In this document: one piece after another, positions 41,009-50,942 of the stretch
How positions within the stretch are numbered: the stretch's first letter is position 1
Layout of the letters: each line of letters begins with the position of its first letter
From: Streptococcus suis
GTDB lineage: Bacteria > Bacillota > Bacilli > Lactobacillales > Streptococcaceae
Direction: 5' to 3'
Length of the DNA: 64,000 nt
Assembly (NCBI RefSeq): GCF_024509555.1
Contig: NZ_JAMWEL010000011.1
Coordinates: 1-64,000, forward strand
The notes under the pieces: model-generated
Told to the model about the DNA's origin: nothing
Database searches by the model: none
What the model saw: only the letters and a program-made list of their open reading frames with translations
Made by a program: the position numbers and the translations under genes

Positions 41009-41612
41009 GTGGTTGGAATGGGCCGTACGTTTACAAGCCTTGGCTCAGACAGGTTTAGCCTATGGAAAAGATGTTTATGACATAGAACGTTTCGAAGAAA
41101 TCAGACAGATTGCGGCGGAAATGTTGGTAGAGCCGTCTGGACAGCCCTTGGAAGTGGTGAATGACCTGTTTTGCAATGAGTCAGGCTATCAGACACCCAA
41201 GCTGGATACCCGCGCAGCTATTTTCCAAGAGGATAAAATCCTACTGGTCCAGGAAAACGATGGGCTCTGGTCCTTACCAGGTGGTTGGTGCGATGTGGAT
41301 CAATCTGTCAAGAACAATGTAGTCAAGGAAGTAAAGGAAGAAGCGGGGCTGGATGTGGAGGCTCAACGTGTAGTGGCTATTTTGGACAAGCACAAGAACA
41401 ATCCTGCCAAGTCAGCTCACCGCGTGACCAAGGTCTTCATTTTATGTCGTCTCCTTGGCGGGGAGTTTCAGCCCAATTCGGAAACAGTCGCCAGTGGCTT
41501 TTTCAGTCTAGATGACTTGCCTCCGCTCTCGCTTGGGAAAAATACTCCTGAGCAGTTAGCACTTTGCTTGGAAGCCAGTCGATCTGAGCATTGGGAAACA
41601 CGATTTGATTAA
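40995..41612 (+). CDS. NUDIX hydrolase
   Basis: A 205-aa hydrolase with an N-terminal helical domain (residues 1 to about 60) typical of the ADP-ribose pyrophosphatase-like group, then the Nudix fold. The Nudix box GGWCDVDQSVKNNVVKEVKEEAGL differs at two points: Asp where the first Glu is usual and Lys for Arg in REUxEE. The catalytic EE is kept. Substrate uncertain. GGAGGGAAAG precedes the ATG. Confidence 0.88.
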   Translation: MSQDKWLEWAVRLQALAQTGLAYGKDVYDIERFEEIRQIAAEMLVEPSGQPLEVVNDLFCNESGYQTPKLDTRAAIFQEDKILLVQENDGLWSLPGGWCDVDQSVKNNVVKEVKEEAGLDVEAQRVVAILDKHKNNPAKSAHRVTKVFILCRLLGGEFQPNSETVASGFFSLDDLPPLSLGKNTPEQLALCLEASRSEHWETRFD

Positions 41613-41621
41613 GGAGAAAGT

Positions 41622-42395
41622 ATGACCTATCAAGGCTATTTGATTGATTTAGATGGAACGATCTATGAAGGGAAAAAGCGGATTCCTGCTGGTGAACGGT
41701 TTATTCATGGCTTGCAAGAACGTCAGATTCCCTATTTATTCGTGACCAACAATACCACCCGCCGTCCTGAGATGGTGCAGGCTATGTTGGCGGAGAATTT
41801 TAATATCGAAACACCGCTTGAAACCATCTATACGGCCAGTCTGGCTACTGTGGACTACATGAATGACTTAGGTCGGGAAAAGACAGTCTATGTTATTGGA
41901 GAAGACGGGCTCAAGTCTGCCATTTTTGAGGCTGGTTATGTGGAAGATACGGAAAATCCAGCCTATGTTGTTGTCGGTTTGGATACTCAGTTGACCTATG
42001 AAAAACTGACTATTGCTACCCTGGCTATTCAAAAGGGAGCGACTTTTATTGGTACCAATCCTGACCTCAATATTCCGACGGAGCGTGGTCACTTGCCAGG
42101 TGCAGGTTCACTGATTGCACTCTTGAAAGCTACTACCCGAGTAGAGCCGACCTTTATCGGTAAGCCTGAAGCCATTATCATGGACAAGGCTCTGGAGATT
42201 TTAGGGACGGAGCGTAGCCAAACGGTTATGGTCGGGGATAACTACCTGACGGATATTCGGGCAGGGATTGACAATGGTTTTCCAACTCTTTTAGTCTTGA
42301 CTGGCTTCACTAAGCCAGAAGAAGTAGCAGACTTACCCCTTGCTCCGACCTATGTCCTCAACAGCCTGGATGAATGGAGTTTTGATGAGAACTAA
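41622..42395 (+). CDS. HAD-superfamily phosphatase, TIGR01457/NagD-like
   Basis: A 257-aa HAD IIA phosphatase: motif [12 protein letters not shown] (nucleophile Asp about 8), motif [10 protein letters not shown], motif III in FIGKPEAII and motif [16 protein letters not shown]. This TIGR01457 group dephosphorylates sugar or nucleotide phosphates. AAGGAGAAAG precedes the ATG. It overlaps the next gene by 11 bp; these two families are commonly adjacent in Firmicutes. Confidence 0.93.
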   Translation: MTYQGYLIDLDGTIYEGKKRIPAGERFIHGLQERQIPYLFVTNNTTRRPEMVQAMLAENFNIETPLETIYTASLATVDYMNDLGREKTVYVIGEDGLKSAIFEAGYVEDTENPAYVVVGLDTQLTYEKLTIATLAIQKGATFIGTNPDLNIPTERGHLPGAGSLIALLKATTRVEPTFIGKPEAIIMDKALEILGTERSQTVMVGDNYLTDIRAGIDNGFPTLLVLTGFTKPEEVADLPLAPTYVLNSLDEWSFDEN

Positions 42396-43017
42396 GTTAC
42401 AGATTATCGGAACGATTTTATTTGTCTTGTCGGCAGCAGTTCTAGGAACCATCTACCTAGCTTGGATAGTTTATCCGATAGAAATTTCCTACCTAGGCTT
42501 GGAAAATCTTGTCTACATGAAAGCGTCGGATATTTCCTACAATTTCAATATCCTGATGAACTATCTGACCAATCCATTTGCAAGTGTTTTAGATATGCCA
42601 AATTTTTCCTCTTCAGCTGATGGTCTGAAACATTTTGCGGATGTGAAAGGCCTCTTTCATCTGGCACAGGTTATTTTCCTGATTAGTTTGTCTGCGGTTT
42701 TCTATTTTTGGAAAGAAGTGGTGCGAAAAGGATATGGAAAACTCTATCGAACTGTTTTTATGTGGATGGCTCTTGCTCCTATGATGATTGCAGTGATGGG
42801 CATGCTGATTGGTTTTGATAGTTTCTTTGTCCTCTTCCATCATCTGCTTTTTCCAGGTGATTCGACCTGGCTCTTTGACCCGCTGAAAGATCCGGTCATT
42901 TATATACTTCCACAGGAATTTTTCCTCCATTGCTTTATCTTGTTTTTCGTTCTCTACGAGCTCTTTTCTTTGGCAATGCTGGCGTGGACAGTGAAATCTA
43001 CCAGGAAAACTAACTAG
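42385..43017 (+). CDS. TIGR01906-family integral membrane protein
   Basis: A 210-aa membrane protein with about four helices (residues 8-30, 92-112, 125-150, 180-205). The pattern matches the TIGR01906 family of unknown function, usually found next to the TIGR01457 phosphatase. Start ATG 42385 (MRTKLQIIG) overlaps the phosphatase gene; the open frame upstream is out-of-frame reading of that gene. Confidence 0.85.
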
Positions 43018-43048
43018 GATAATTTTTCAGATTTATCATGAAAAATCA

Positions 43049-43077
43049 TTGACAAAGATAGTTTTTAGTAGTAAAAT
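43049..43077 (+). promoter_or_regulatory. Promoter of rpsU
   Basis: TTGACA (43049-43054), 17-base spacer, TAAAAT (43072-43077). Confidence 0.8.
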
Positions 43078-43111
43078 AGTTAGGACTTTGAAATTGAGGG
43101 GAGTGAAAAAA

Positions 43112-43288
43112 ATGTCAAAAACAGTAGTACGCAAGAACGAATCACTTGATGATGCTCTTCGTCGTTTCAAACGTGCGGTTACTAAAGCTGGTACTCTTCA
43201 AGAAACACGTAAACGTGAATTCTACGAAAAACCATCTGTAAAACGTAAACGTAAATCAGAAGCAGCTCGCAAGCGTAAAAAATTCTAA
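43112..43288 (+). CDS. rpsU: 30S ribosomal protein S21
   Basis: A 58-aa basic protein with the S21 core [18 protein letters not shown] and a Lys/Arg-rich tail ending RKRKKF. ATG 43112 follows GAGGGGAGTG; the open frame upstream contains the promoter. In many bacteria rpsU is joined to dnaG and rpoD; here galE and an inverted mscL lie between. Confidence 0.97.
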
Positions 43289-43298
43289 TTGAATTTCA

Positions 43299-43321
43299 GA
43301 CAGCCTTCGGGCTGTTTTTTT
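43299..43321 (+). terminator. Intrinsic terminator of rpsU
   Basis: CAGCC-TTCG-GGCTG then TTTTTTT. Confidence 0.9.
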
Positions 43322-43390
43322 GTTTACTTTTCAGCCTGTCTAACTTATAATAGGTATATAAAATATTGTCCAAGTGAAAAGGAGTTCTAT

Positions 43391-44404
43391 ATGAGTATCT
43401 TGGTTACTGGCGGCGCTGGCTATATTGGTAGTCATACCGTTGTGGAGTTGTTGAAGTTGGGAAAAGACGTTGTCATCGTAGATAATCTCTCTAACTCAAG
43501 TATTTTGGTTTTGGATCGCATTGAAACCATCACTGGCAAACGTCCAACTTTCTATGAATTGGATGTAGCAAATAAGGTTGCCTTGCGTGAGGTTTTTGAA
43601 AAAGAAAGTATTGAGGCAGCTATTCATTTTGCTGGCTACAAGGCAGTTGGTGAATCTGTTGAAAAACCAGTCATGTATTATGAAAATAATATCATGTCTA
43701 CTTTGTCTTTGGTGGAAGTCATGGCAGAATTTGGTGTTAAGAAGATTGTCTTCTCATCCAGCGCAACGGTTTATGGCCTTAACAACCCATCACCTTTAGT
43801 TGAAACCATGCCAACTAGCGCAACTAACCCTTATGGTTACACAAAAGTCATGTTGGAACAAATCCTGCGTGATGTAGAAGTGGCAGACAAGGAATGGAGC
43901 ATTGCTCTTCTCCGTTATTTCAACCCAATCGGTGCTCATGAATCAGGTCTAATAGGTGAAGATCCAGCGGGAATTCCAAACAACCTTATGCCGTTTGTGG
44001 CTCAAGTAGCTGTTGGTAAACGCCCAGAACTTAGCGTCTTTGGTAATGACTATGATACAGTGGATGGAACAGGTGTTCGAGATTATATCCACGTTATTGA
44101 CTTGGCTATTGGTCATATCAAGGCTTTGGAAAAAATTTCAACGACAGAAGGTGTCCATACTTATAACCTTGGTTCTGGTCAAGGAACCAGTGTTTTAGAA
44201 CTGGTTCAGGCATTTGAAAAAGTGAACGGTGTACCGGTACCTTATAAAATCGTTGACCGTCGACCGGGTGATGTGGCAACCTGCTATGCTAACGCCGATA
44301 AGGCTTTGGAAGAACTCAATTGGAAAACAGAGAAAACGATTGAGGATATGTGCCGTGACACATGGAACTGGCAGTCTAAAAATCCAAATGGATACAATGG
44401 ATAA
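43391..44404 (+). CDS. galE: UDP-glucose 4-epimerase
   Basis: A 337-aa short-chain dehydrogenase-type epimerase that interconverts UDP-glucose and UDP-galactose for capsule, wall polysaccharide and galactose use. NAD loop LVTGGAGYIGSHT (about 4-16), catalytic Ser/Tyr in FSSSATVYG and NPYGYTK, and a GalE-type C-terminal half. AAAAGGAGTTCT precedes ATG 43391; the frame upstream to 43289 covers the rpsU terminator. Confidence 0.95.
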   Translation: MSILVTGGAGYIGSHTVVELLKLGKDVVIVDNLSNSSILVLDRIETITGKRPTFYELDVANKVALREVFEKESIEAAIHFAGYKAVGESVEKPVMYYENNIMSTLSLVEVMAEFGVKKIVFSSSATVYGLNNPSPLVETMPTSATNPYGYTKVMLEQILRDVEVADKEWSIALLRYFNPIGAHESGLIGEDPAGIPNNLMPFVAQVAVGKRPELSVFGNDYDTVDGTGVRDYIHVIDLAIGHIKALEKISTTEGVHTYNLGSGQGTSVLELVQAFEKVNGVPVPYKIVDRRPGDVATCYANADKALEELNWKTEKTIEDMCRDTWNWQSKNPNGYNG

Positions 44405-44407
44405 GAA

Positions 44408-44440
44408 AAGATGTGAGTTTTGGCTCACATCTTATTTTTT
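44408..44440 (+). terminator. Intrinsic terminator of galE
   Basis: AGATGTGAG / CTCACATCT then ATTTTTT. Confidence 0.85.
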
Positions 44441-44449
44441 AATAGTGCA

Positions 44450-44477
44450 AAAGAAAAACAGGCATGAAGCCTGTTTC
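44450..44477 (-). terminator. Intrinsic terminator of mscL
   Basis: AAACAGGC / GCCTGTTT, followed on the minus strand by TTCTTTT. Confidence 0.8.
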
Positions 44478-44490
44478 ACTATCTTATTGA

Positions 44491-44850
44491 TTATTTTTTC
44501 AACAAGTCGCGGATTTCTGCAAGCAATTCTTCTTGAGTTGGTCCAGCAGGAGCTGCTTCTTTCTTAGGCATTGCTTTCTCAGCTGCTTTAACAACGAAGA
44601 ACATTGAAGTTCCGATAATCAAGAAGTTGATAACAGCGCTTAAGAAGCTACCGTATTTAACACCGTTCCAAGCAAGATCAGCGATGTTTTGAACGTTTGC
44701 AGCTTTCAAAGCAGGGTTTAAGATCAACGGAGTGATGATGTCATCAACAAAAGAAGTGATGATAGCGCCAAACGCACCACCAATTACAACCGCTACTGCA
44801 AGGTCAACAATGTTCCCGCGGAACAAGAAATTTTTCAATTCTTTCAACAT
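44491..44850 (-). CDS. mscL: Large-conductance mechanosensitive channel
   Basis: A 119-aa pentameric channel subunit that opens under membrane tension during osmotic downshock. N-terminal FLFRGNIVDLAVAVVIGGAFGAIITSFVDDIITPL is the pore helix with its Gly/Ala face; the second helix is FLSAVINFLIIGTSMFFVVKA; the C-terminal helix ends in TQEELLAEIRDLLKK. Convergent with galE. Confidence 0.96.
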   Translation of the reverse strand: MLKELKNFLFRGNIVDLAVAVVIGGAFGAIITSFVDDIITPLILNPALKAANVQNIADLAWNGVKYGSFLSAVINFLIIGTSMFFVVKAAEKAMPKKEAAPAGPTQEELLAEIRDLLKK

Positions 44851-45028
44851 ATCCTAAATATGTCCTTTCATAAATATTTTACTCTATATATTATAACCAT
44901 TAAAAAATATTTTACAAGTAATTTGTTTCAGAAATTTTACATTTTCCTAATTTTAGTTTAAAATAGTGTATGCTAGACTAAGGGGAGAGTGTCCACTTTT
45001 TAGTTTTCTGAAACGATAAGGAGGGAGT

Positions 45029-46819
45029 ATGCTGTCAAAAGATAAAATAACAGAAATCAAACAAGCCCTCAATATTGTGGATGTAATTGGTGAAACTATT
45101 GAACTGACAAAAGCTGGACGAAACTATATCGGCCTTTGTCCTTTTCATGGCGAAAAGACACCTTCTTTTAACGTTGTCGAGGACAAGCAATTCTATCATT
45201 GTTTTGGATGTGGGAAGTCTGGAGATGTATTTAAGTTTGTAGAGGAAACGCGTGGAATTCCTTTTGCAGAAGCTGTCGCTGTTTTAGCAGAAAAAGCTGG
45301 ATTTCAGGTTCAACCTCAATCGGCAAATCATTTTCAGCCCAAAAGGGAGAATCCCCATCAAGCTCTTTATGATATCCATCTAGATGCAACCAAGTTTTAC
45401 CATGCCTTGTTGATGACGACAAAAATGGGGGAAGAAGCTAGAAAATACCTTCATCAGCGTGGTTTGACGGATGAGGTTATTAAGAATTTTCAGCTAGGGC
45501 TGGCACCTGATGGGCAAAATATTCTTTATCAGAAACTTTCCCAGAACTACGATGAAGAAAGTCTGCTTAATTCGGGTCTTTTCAATCCCAGTGAGCAGAA
45601 TATGATTTTTGATGCTTTTCAAGGGCGGATTATGTTTCCGCTAACGGATGAATATGGTCGAGTGATTGCCTTTTCGGGTCGAATTTGGACAGAAAAAGAC
45701 TTACAGAATAAGCAGTTAGCCAAGTATAAAAATTCTCGTGGCACAGCTATTTTTAATAAAAGTTACGAATTATATCATTTGGATAAGGCCAAGGCGGTAA
45801 TCAAAAAGCAGCGGGAAGTTTACCTGATGGAGGGATTTCTAGATGTTATTGCGGCTCATCGGGCTGGTATTGACAATGCGGTAGCTTCTATGGGGACGGC
45901 TCTGACTCGCGAGCATGTTGGTCATTTGGCCAAGTTTTGTAAGAAAGTCATTCTGACCTACGATGGAGACAAAGCTGGTCAAACTGCTACTATGAAGGCT
46001 TTGGATGAATTGCGAGATTTTCAGGTTGAGATTGTTAGCCTGCCTGACAATATGGACCCTGATGAATTTCTACAAAAAAATTCAGAAGAGGCCTTACGCC
46101 AAGTCCTTACTAAGTCACGGATTAGCGATGTAGAATTTTTGATTGACTATCTAAAGCCAGAAAATCCTGATAATTTGCAGATGCAGATTGAATTTGTGGA
46201 GAAGATTGCTCCTATTATTGCAAGGGTTTCGTCGATTACTGCACAAAACACTTATATTTTTAAAGTAGCAGATTTCCTATCCGATTTTGACTATGGTCAA
46301 GTGGAGCAGGCTGTCAATGCAGTTCGATTAAATCAACGACAACAAAGAAGTCAGCAGATGACTTCGCAACACGTTGAGCAGATTCAATTGCCATCCGTTC
46401 AGCCTATTACTAGACTTACTAGTTTGATTCGAACGGAGAATCATTTGTTATACCGTATGGTTGAACACCCTTATATATTGAATGAATTTCGTTTGCGAGA
46501 AGAGTTTTACTTTGCAACACCTGAATTACAAGTTCTCTATGATTTGTTAAAAGTACACGGTGAGATTAGTAGCTTTGAACTCTCCCAATTAGAAGACAGT
46601 GTCCAACAAGCTTGGTATCGAGTTTTAGAAGAACGTTTGCCAAGCGAAGTTGCTCAAAATGAGATTGAAGATTTAGAATTTCGCCGTGATAAGGAATTGT
46701 TGCGTAAAGAAAATCACCACCTAACGCGGAAAATCCGTGAACATTCCCATGTTGGAAATGCAGATATTGCCCTTGATGAGTTGACTCAACTCCTTGAGAG
46801 AAGAAAACAGATGGAGTAA
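45029..46819 (+). CDS. dnaG: DNA primase
   Basis: A 596-aa primase that makes RNA primers at the replication fork. The zinc-binding CHC2 domain is [11 protein letters not shown]...[11 protein letters not shown] (about 38-63), the TOPRIM domain has [14 protein letters not shown] and [10 protein letters not shown] (about 267-325), and the helicase-binding part is C-terminal. AAGGAGGGAGT precedes the ATG. It is 2 bp upstream of rpoD, cotranscribed. Confidence 0.96.
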   Translation: MLSKDKITEIKQALNIVDVIGETIELTKAGRNYIGLCPFHGEKTPSFNVVEDKQFYHCFGCGKSGDVFKFVEETRGIPFAEAVAVLAEKAGFQVQPQSANHFQPKRENPHQALYDIHLDATKFYHALLMTTKMGEEARKYLHQRGLTDEVIKNFQLGLAPDGQNILYQKLSQNYDEESLLNSGLFNPSEQNMIFDAFQGRIMFPLTDEYGRVIAFSGRIWTEKDLQNKQLAKYKNSRGTAIFNKSYELYHLDKAKAVIKKQREVYLMEGFLDVIAAHRAGIDNAVASMGTALTREHVGHLAKFCKKVILTYDGDKAGQTATMKALDELRDFQVEIVSLPDNMDPDEFLQKNSEEALRQVLTKSRISDVEFLIDYLKPENPDNLQMQIEFVEKIAPIIARVSSITAQNTYIFKVADFLSDFDYGQVEQAVNAVRLNQRQQRSQQMTSQHVEQIQLPSVQPITRLTSLIRTENHLLYRMVEHPYILNEFRLREEFYFATPELQVLYDLLKVHGEISSFELSQLEDSVQQAWYRVLEERLPSEVAQNEIEDLEFRRDKELLRKENHHLTRKIREHSHVGNADIALDELTQLLERRKQME

Positions 46820-46821
46820 AT

Positions 46822-47940
46822 ATGACAAGTAAAAAAGACAAAAAGACAGAAGTAACAACATTTGATGTACAAGTTGCCGAATTTATTCGTAACCATAAAA
46901 AACAAGGTTCAGCGACCGATGATGAAATCAATAATCAACTGGTTATTCCGTTTACACTTGATGCTGATGGGATCGATGATTTGCTCCAACGTATTCAGGA
47001 TGCAGGGATTTCGATTGTTGATAAGGATGGTAATCCTTCTGCGCGTGCGTTGCAAGTTGAAGAAGAACCAGAATTATCTGACGAAGAGTTACTCGGTAGC
47101 ACATCTGCAAAGGTTAATGACCCTGTCCGTATGTACTTGAAAGAAATTGGGGTTGTGCCTCTTTTGACCAACGAAGAAGAGCAAGAATTGGCATTGGCGG
47201 TTGAAGCAGGTGACCCAGAAGCCAAACAACGTTTGGCTGAAGCCAATTTGCGTTTGGTTGTTTCCATTGCCAAACGTTATGTGGGGCGTGGTATGCAGTT
47301 CCTTGATCTTATCCAAGAAGGAAACATGGGCTTGATGAAGGCCGTTGACAAGTTTGACTACTCAAAAGGTTTCAAATTTTCGACATACGCGACTTGGTGG
47401 ATTCGTCAGGCTATTACACGTGCTATTGCTGATCAGGCTCGTACGATTCGTATCCCAGTTCACATGGTAGAAACCATTAACAAATTGGTCCGTGAACAAC
47501 GCAATCTCTTGCAGGAATTGGGCCAAGATCCAACTCCTGAGCAAATCGCTGAGCGTATGGATATGACGCCTGAGAAAGTTCGTGAAATCCTCAAGATTGC
47601 ACAAGAGCCAGTGTCTTTGGAAACTCCAATCGGTGAAGAAGATGATAGCCATTTGGGAGATTTCATTGAAGATGAAGTAATTGAGAACCCAGTTGACTAT
47701 ACCACCCGTGTTGTCCTTCGTGAGCAATTGGATGAAGTTTTGGATACATTGACAGACCGTGAAGAAAATGTTCTCCGCCTCCGCTTTGGTTTGGACGATG
47801 GAAAAATGCGTACCCTAGAAGATGTAGGTAAAGTCTTCAACGTAACCCGCGAACGTATCCGCCAGATCGAAGCCAAAGCCCTTCGCAAACTCCGCCACCC
47901 ATCCCGTAGCAAACCACTCAGAGATTTTATAGAGGATTAA
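46822..47940 (+). CDS. rpoD: Primary sigma factor RpoD (SigA)
   Basis: A 372-aa housekeeping sigma factor. Region 1.2 [16 protein letters not shown], region 2 with the core-binding and -10 helix [49 protein letters not shown], and region 4 [33 protein letters not shown] 1.1-like N-terminal part is short, as in other Gram-positives. Strong terminator at the stop codon. Confidence 0.97.
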   Translation: MTSKKDKKTEVTTFDVQVAEFIRNHKKQGSATDDEINNQLVIPFTLDADGIDDLLQRIQDAGISIVDKDGNPSARALQVEEEPELSDEELLGSTSAKVNDPVRMYLKEIGVVPLLTNEEEQELALAVEAGDPEAKQRLAEANLRLVVSIAKRYVGRGMQFLDLIQEGNMGLMKAVDKFDYSKGFKFSTYATWWIRQAITRAIADQARTIRIPVHMVETINKLVREQRNLLQELGQDPTPEQIAERMDMTPEKVREILKIAQEPVSLETPIGEEDDSHLGDFIEDEVIENPVDYTTRVVLREQLDEVLDTLTDREENVLRLRFGLDDGKMRTLEDVGKVFNVTRERIRQIEAKALRKLRHPSRSKPLRDFIED

Positions 47941-47962
47941 AAATCTCCGGGGGAGATTTTTA
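47939..47962 (+). terminator. Intrinsic terminator of rpoD
   Basis: AAAAATCTCC / GGGAGATTTTT beginning within the stop codon. Confidence 0.85.
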
Positions 47963-47964
47963 AC

Positions 47965-48525
47965 CGCTCGCTGAAAATAAGAAACGAGCGTACTTAATAC
48001 CTGCTAAGAATTGAGAATGCATGCTAACCCAGTAGTGTTTTAACCCGAGCCTAGAAATAGGAAAACGAGGCATAAGCCTACGGATAGGCTTTCTCAACGT
48101 CCGCCTAGAAATCCGAAAGCGTACAAAGTCCGGTGGCACTTATCAGGTCGCTTGCAAAAAATTTGAAACAAGCGAGAGTTCGGGGGACTACAAGGATCCT
48201 GACTTCTAACAGTTCTATTTCCCACCTTCAACAGTCTCCTAGATTGTTGAAGCCTGCCCAAAAATATGAAAGTATGCTAACCTAGTGGTGTTTTAACCCT
48301 AGCCTAGAAATAGGAAAGTGAGGCATAAGCCTACGGATAGGCTTTCTCACCGTCCCCCTAGAAATCCGAAAGCGGACAAAGTTCGGTGGCACTTATCGGG
48401 TCGCTTACTAAAAATTTGAAACAATCGAGGGTTTGGGGGAGGTTTTGACAGAAACTTCGCTTGTTTCATCTCCAACCTCCAACAGTCCACCAGACTGTTG
48501 AAGCCTGCCTAGAAATAGGAAGGTA
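47965..48525. repeat. Array of about ten hairpin modules with a conserved loop
   Basis: A core close to TAGAAATnnGAAA occurs about ten times (starting near 47973, 48005, 48052, 48105, 48156, 48259, 48304, 48359, 48409, 48509), mostly flanked by complementary but varying stems: CGCTCG/CGAGCG, CGCTTG/CAAGCG, GTCCgC/GCGgAC, CCTGCC/GGTAGG. At a larger scale, 48015-48187 is repeated at 48268-48440 with a period near 253 bp, and a third partial copy begins near 48497. Hairpins CTTCAACAGTCT/AGATTGTTGAAG and similar recur between modules, and AAGCCTACGGATAGGCTTT occurs twice. No reading frame fits. Identity unknown. Confidence 0.75.
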
Positions 48526-48651
48526 GGGCTATAAGGAGCTTGACCGCAGTCTCAGCTTCCACTCCATTTCTAACAGTCTCTTGGACTATTGAAGGTCGCT
48601 AGAACTGCGGTTATTTTTAGCATTGAACTTGTGAAAAAGAAAGAGAGAAAA

Positions 48652-48975
48652 ATGGCGTATATAGAAGAACAGGTAAAAGAAATTCAAGAGCGTATTTTTC
48701 ATGCACTAGAAGATGTGATTGACCCTGAGCTAGGTATTGATATTATCAATTTAGGGCTAATTTATGAAATCCGATTTATTGAGGGCAAGGCTGAAATTGA
48801 TATGACCTTGACGACCATGGGCTGTCCATTAGCTGATTTAATTACCGATCAAATTCATGATGTACTGAAGGATGTTCCAGAAGTAACAGAAGTAGATGTG
48901 AGACTGGTTTGGTCACCAGCTTGGACCGTTCAAAAAATGAGTCGTTATGCTCGAATTGCATTAGGAATTAAATAA
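48652..48975 (+). CDS. SufT-like metal-sulfur cluster assembly protein (DUF59/MIP18)
   Basis: A 107-aa protein of the MIP18/PaaD family: VIDPELGIDIINLGLIYEI (about 22-40) and LTTMGCPLADLI with the conserved Cys. Members help mature iron-sulfur proteins. ATG 48652 follows AAGAGAG; a GTG at 48631 would add seven mostly basic residues and is less likely. It stands alone after the hairpin array. Confidence 0.9.
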   Translation: MAYIEEQVKEIQERIFHALEDVIDPELGIDIINLGLIYEIRFIEGKAEIDMTLTTMGCPLADLITDQIHDVLKDVPEVTEVDVRLVWSPAWTVQKMSRYARIALGIK

Positions 48976-48981
48976 AAAAAC

Positions 48982-49014
48982 AAAATGGTTTCGAACGTTT
49001 GAAGCCATTTTTTT
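48982..49014 (+). terminator. Intrinsic terminator
   Basis: AAAATGGtTTC / GAAgCCATTTTTTT. Confidence 0.8.
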
Positions 49015-49055
49015 ATTAATGTTTGGATTTTTGTAAAAAATATTAAAAATTATAC

Positions 49056-49084
49056 TTGTCAAAGACAAATTTCCGTGTTAAAAT
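49056..49084 (+). promoter_or_regulatory. Promoter of the polyamine operon with inverted repeat at the -35
   Basis: TTGTCA (49056-49061), 17-base spacer, TAAAAT (49079-49084). TTGTC-AAA-GACAA is an inverted repeat covering the -35, a possible operator. Transcription would start about 400 bases before speA. Confidence 0.6.
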
Positions 49085-49091
49085 AAACGTG

Positions 49092-49450
49092 CCTAGGAAA
49101 AGTTATTATACCTATTCTAGCAAATATCAGACCTATATGGGATGAGTAGCTCTGCTATTGATCATAACCAAAGCCTACGGACAGGCGGGTCGAATGCCGA
49201 AGCGTGGCGTAAGCCACATTATTGATAGGGTTAAAAGCCTACATTTTATAAGTTGATGTTGGGAAGTTTTTCCTAATTTCTAATTTTGTCAGTGTGGTGA
49301 AAGCACACGTCATCTTGTGAAACGGTCAATAAAGTACGTATATATTTGCACTGGAGAGTAGGAAACGGTAGGCACATAAACTCAAGAGAAGAATAAAAAA
49401 CGTCAATTTGGATTGTAGAGCAGGATGAACCCTGCTCTTTTTGCTTTTTT
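49092..49450 (+). promoter_or_regulatory. Long 5' leader ending in an intrinsic terminator (putative attenuator)
   Basis: The leader between promoter and speA ends in AGAGCAGG (49417-49424) / CCTGCTCT (49431-49438) plus TTTTTGCTTTTTT, about 45 bases before the ATG. Upstream lie several short pairings, e.g. GTGTG..CACAC near 49295-49315 and TGGCG/CGTAAGCCA near 49205-49215. It includes AAGCCTACGGACAGG, similar to the hairpin array before the SufT-like gene. A terminator placed between a promoter and its operon suggests conditional read-through; no known riboswitch class was recognised. Confidence 0.5.
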
Positions 49451-49491
49451 AAAAAAGGGTAGGAGTCCATCAAGCAAAGGAGTTTTTCAAT

Positions 49492-50940
49492 ATGAAAAAT
49501 CAACACCAAGCCCCTATTTATCAGGGATTGGTACAGTTACGCCGGAAACGGATTGTTCCCTTTGATGTCCCAGGACACAAACGGGGTCGGGGAAATCCCG
49601 AATTAGTAGAACTACTTGGCGAAAAATGCGTGGGCATTGATGTTAATTCCATGAAGCCTTTGGATAATCTAGGGCATCCCGTCTCCATTATCCGAGAGGC
49701 GGAGGAGTTGGCGGCAGAGGCCTTTGGCGCCAGCCATGCCTTTCTCATGGTTGGAGGGACAACCTCTTCCGTCCAGACCATGATTCTGGCGACCTGTAAG
49801 GCGGGCGATAAAATCATCCTCCCTCGAAATGTCCACAAGTCAGCCCTCAATGCCCTTGTTCTCTGTGGTGCCATCCCTGTTTATGTGGATATGAGTGTTG
49901 AGCCACGGATTGGTATTGCATTGGCTTTGGAAAACGAAGCTTTTGAACGAGCTATTACAGAGCATCCAGATGCGGTTGCTGTCTTGATTAACAATCCGAC
50001 CTATTATGGCATTTGCTCGGACCTGCGTACCTTGACTGAGAAAGCTCACGCAGCGGGCATGAAAGTTTTAGTTGACGAGGCTCATGGAGCTCATTTGCAT
50101 TTTTCGGAAAAATTGCCAGAGGCGGCTATGGATGTGGGGGCTGATATGGCAGCTGTTTCCATGCATAAGTCAGGTGGTAGTCTGACCCAGAGTTCGCTCC
50201 TATTGGTCGGTCCAGATATGAATGTGGAATATGTCCGCCAGATTATCAATCTGACCCAGTCTACATCCGCTTCCTATCTCTTGCTGGCTAGTCTGGATAT
50301 TTCACGTAGAAATCTGGCCCTTCGTGGGAAAGAGTCTTTTGAAAAGGTTATTGAAATGTCGGAATATGCTCGTCGTGAAATCAACGCTATCGGTGGCTAC
50401 TATGCCTATTCAAAAGAATTGATCGACGGTAAAAAGGTGCATGATTTTGATGTAACTAAGCTCTCAATCTATACACAGGGCATTGGTCTGACAGGGATTG
50501 AGGTCTATGATTTGCTGCGGGATGAGTACGACATCCAGATTGAATTTGGCGACATTGGCAATATCTTGGCCTATATTTCAATCGGTGACCGCTTGCAGGA
50601 CATTGAGCGGCTGGTGGGGGCACTGGCTGATATCAAGCGTCTTTACTCACGAGATGGTTCGGATTTGATTTCGGGAGAATACATCCAGCCGCAGCTGGTT
50701 TTGTCACCGCAGGAAGCCTTTTTTGCAGAGCGGGAAAGTCGTTCCCTGCAAGAAGCAGTTGGTCAGGTCTGCGGAGAATTTGTCATGTGCTATCCGCCAG
50801 GTATTCCTCTTTTGGCCCCTGGAGAACGAGTGACCCAAGAAATTGTTGACTACATCCTCTTTGCCAAGGAGCGCGGTTGCTCCGTCCAAGGTACGGAAGA
50901 TCCAGATGTCAACTACATCAACGTTATAAAGGAGGGCTAA
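49492..50940 (+). CDS. speA: Arginine decarboxylase SpeA (Orn/Lys/Arg decarboxylase family)
   Basis: A 482-aa PLP-dependent decarboxylase that starts the polyamine pathway; arginine to agmatine is the likely reaction because agmatine deiminase and N-carbamoylputrescine amidase are in the same operon. VPGHKRGRGNPEL (about 25-37), DEAHGAHL and the PLP-lysine motif SMHKSGGSLTQSS (about 222-234) are seen. Length matches the Bacillus SpeA group, without the large N-terminal wing domain of E. coli enzymes. Homologues are often labelled lysine decarboxylase. AAAGGAG precedes the ATG. Confidence 0.9.
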   Translation: MKNQHQAPIYQGLVQLRRKRIVPFDVPGHKRGRGNPELVELLGEKCVGIDVNSMKPLDNLGHPVSIIREAEELAAEAFGASHAFLMVGGTTSSVQTMILATCKAGDKIILPRNVHKSALNALVLCGAIPVYVDMSVEPRIGIALALENEAFERAITEHPDAVAVLINNPTYYGICSDLRTLTEKAHAAGMKVLVDEAHGAHLHFSEKLPEAAMDVGADMAAVSMHKSGGSLTQSSLLLVGPDMNVEYVRQIINLTQSTSASYLLLASLDISRRNLALRGKESFEKVIEMSEYARREINAIGGYYAYSKELIDGKKVHDFDVTKLSIYTQGIGLTGIEVYDLLRDEYDIQIEFGDIGNILAYISIGDRLQDIERLVGALADIKRLYSRDGSDLISGEYIQPQLVLSPQEAFFAERESRSLQEAVGQVCGEFVMCYPPGIPLLAPGERVTQEIVDYILFAKERGCSVQGTEDPDVNYINVIKEG

Positions 50941-50942
50941 AG

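Noticed and set aside
47965..48525. CRISPR array
   Set aside because: Repeat length, spacing and sequence vary, stems covary, spacers are not uniform and no cas genes are present.
49092..49450. Lysine riboswitch or T-box before speA
   Set aside because: The conserved lysine-riboswitch core and the T-box GGGTGGnACC motif are both absent.
49273..49509. 78-codon minus-strand frame in the speA leader
   Set aside because: It covers the terminator and the speA ribosome binding site and has no start signal.
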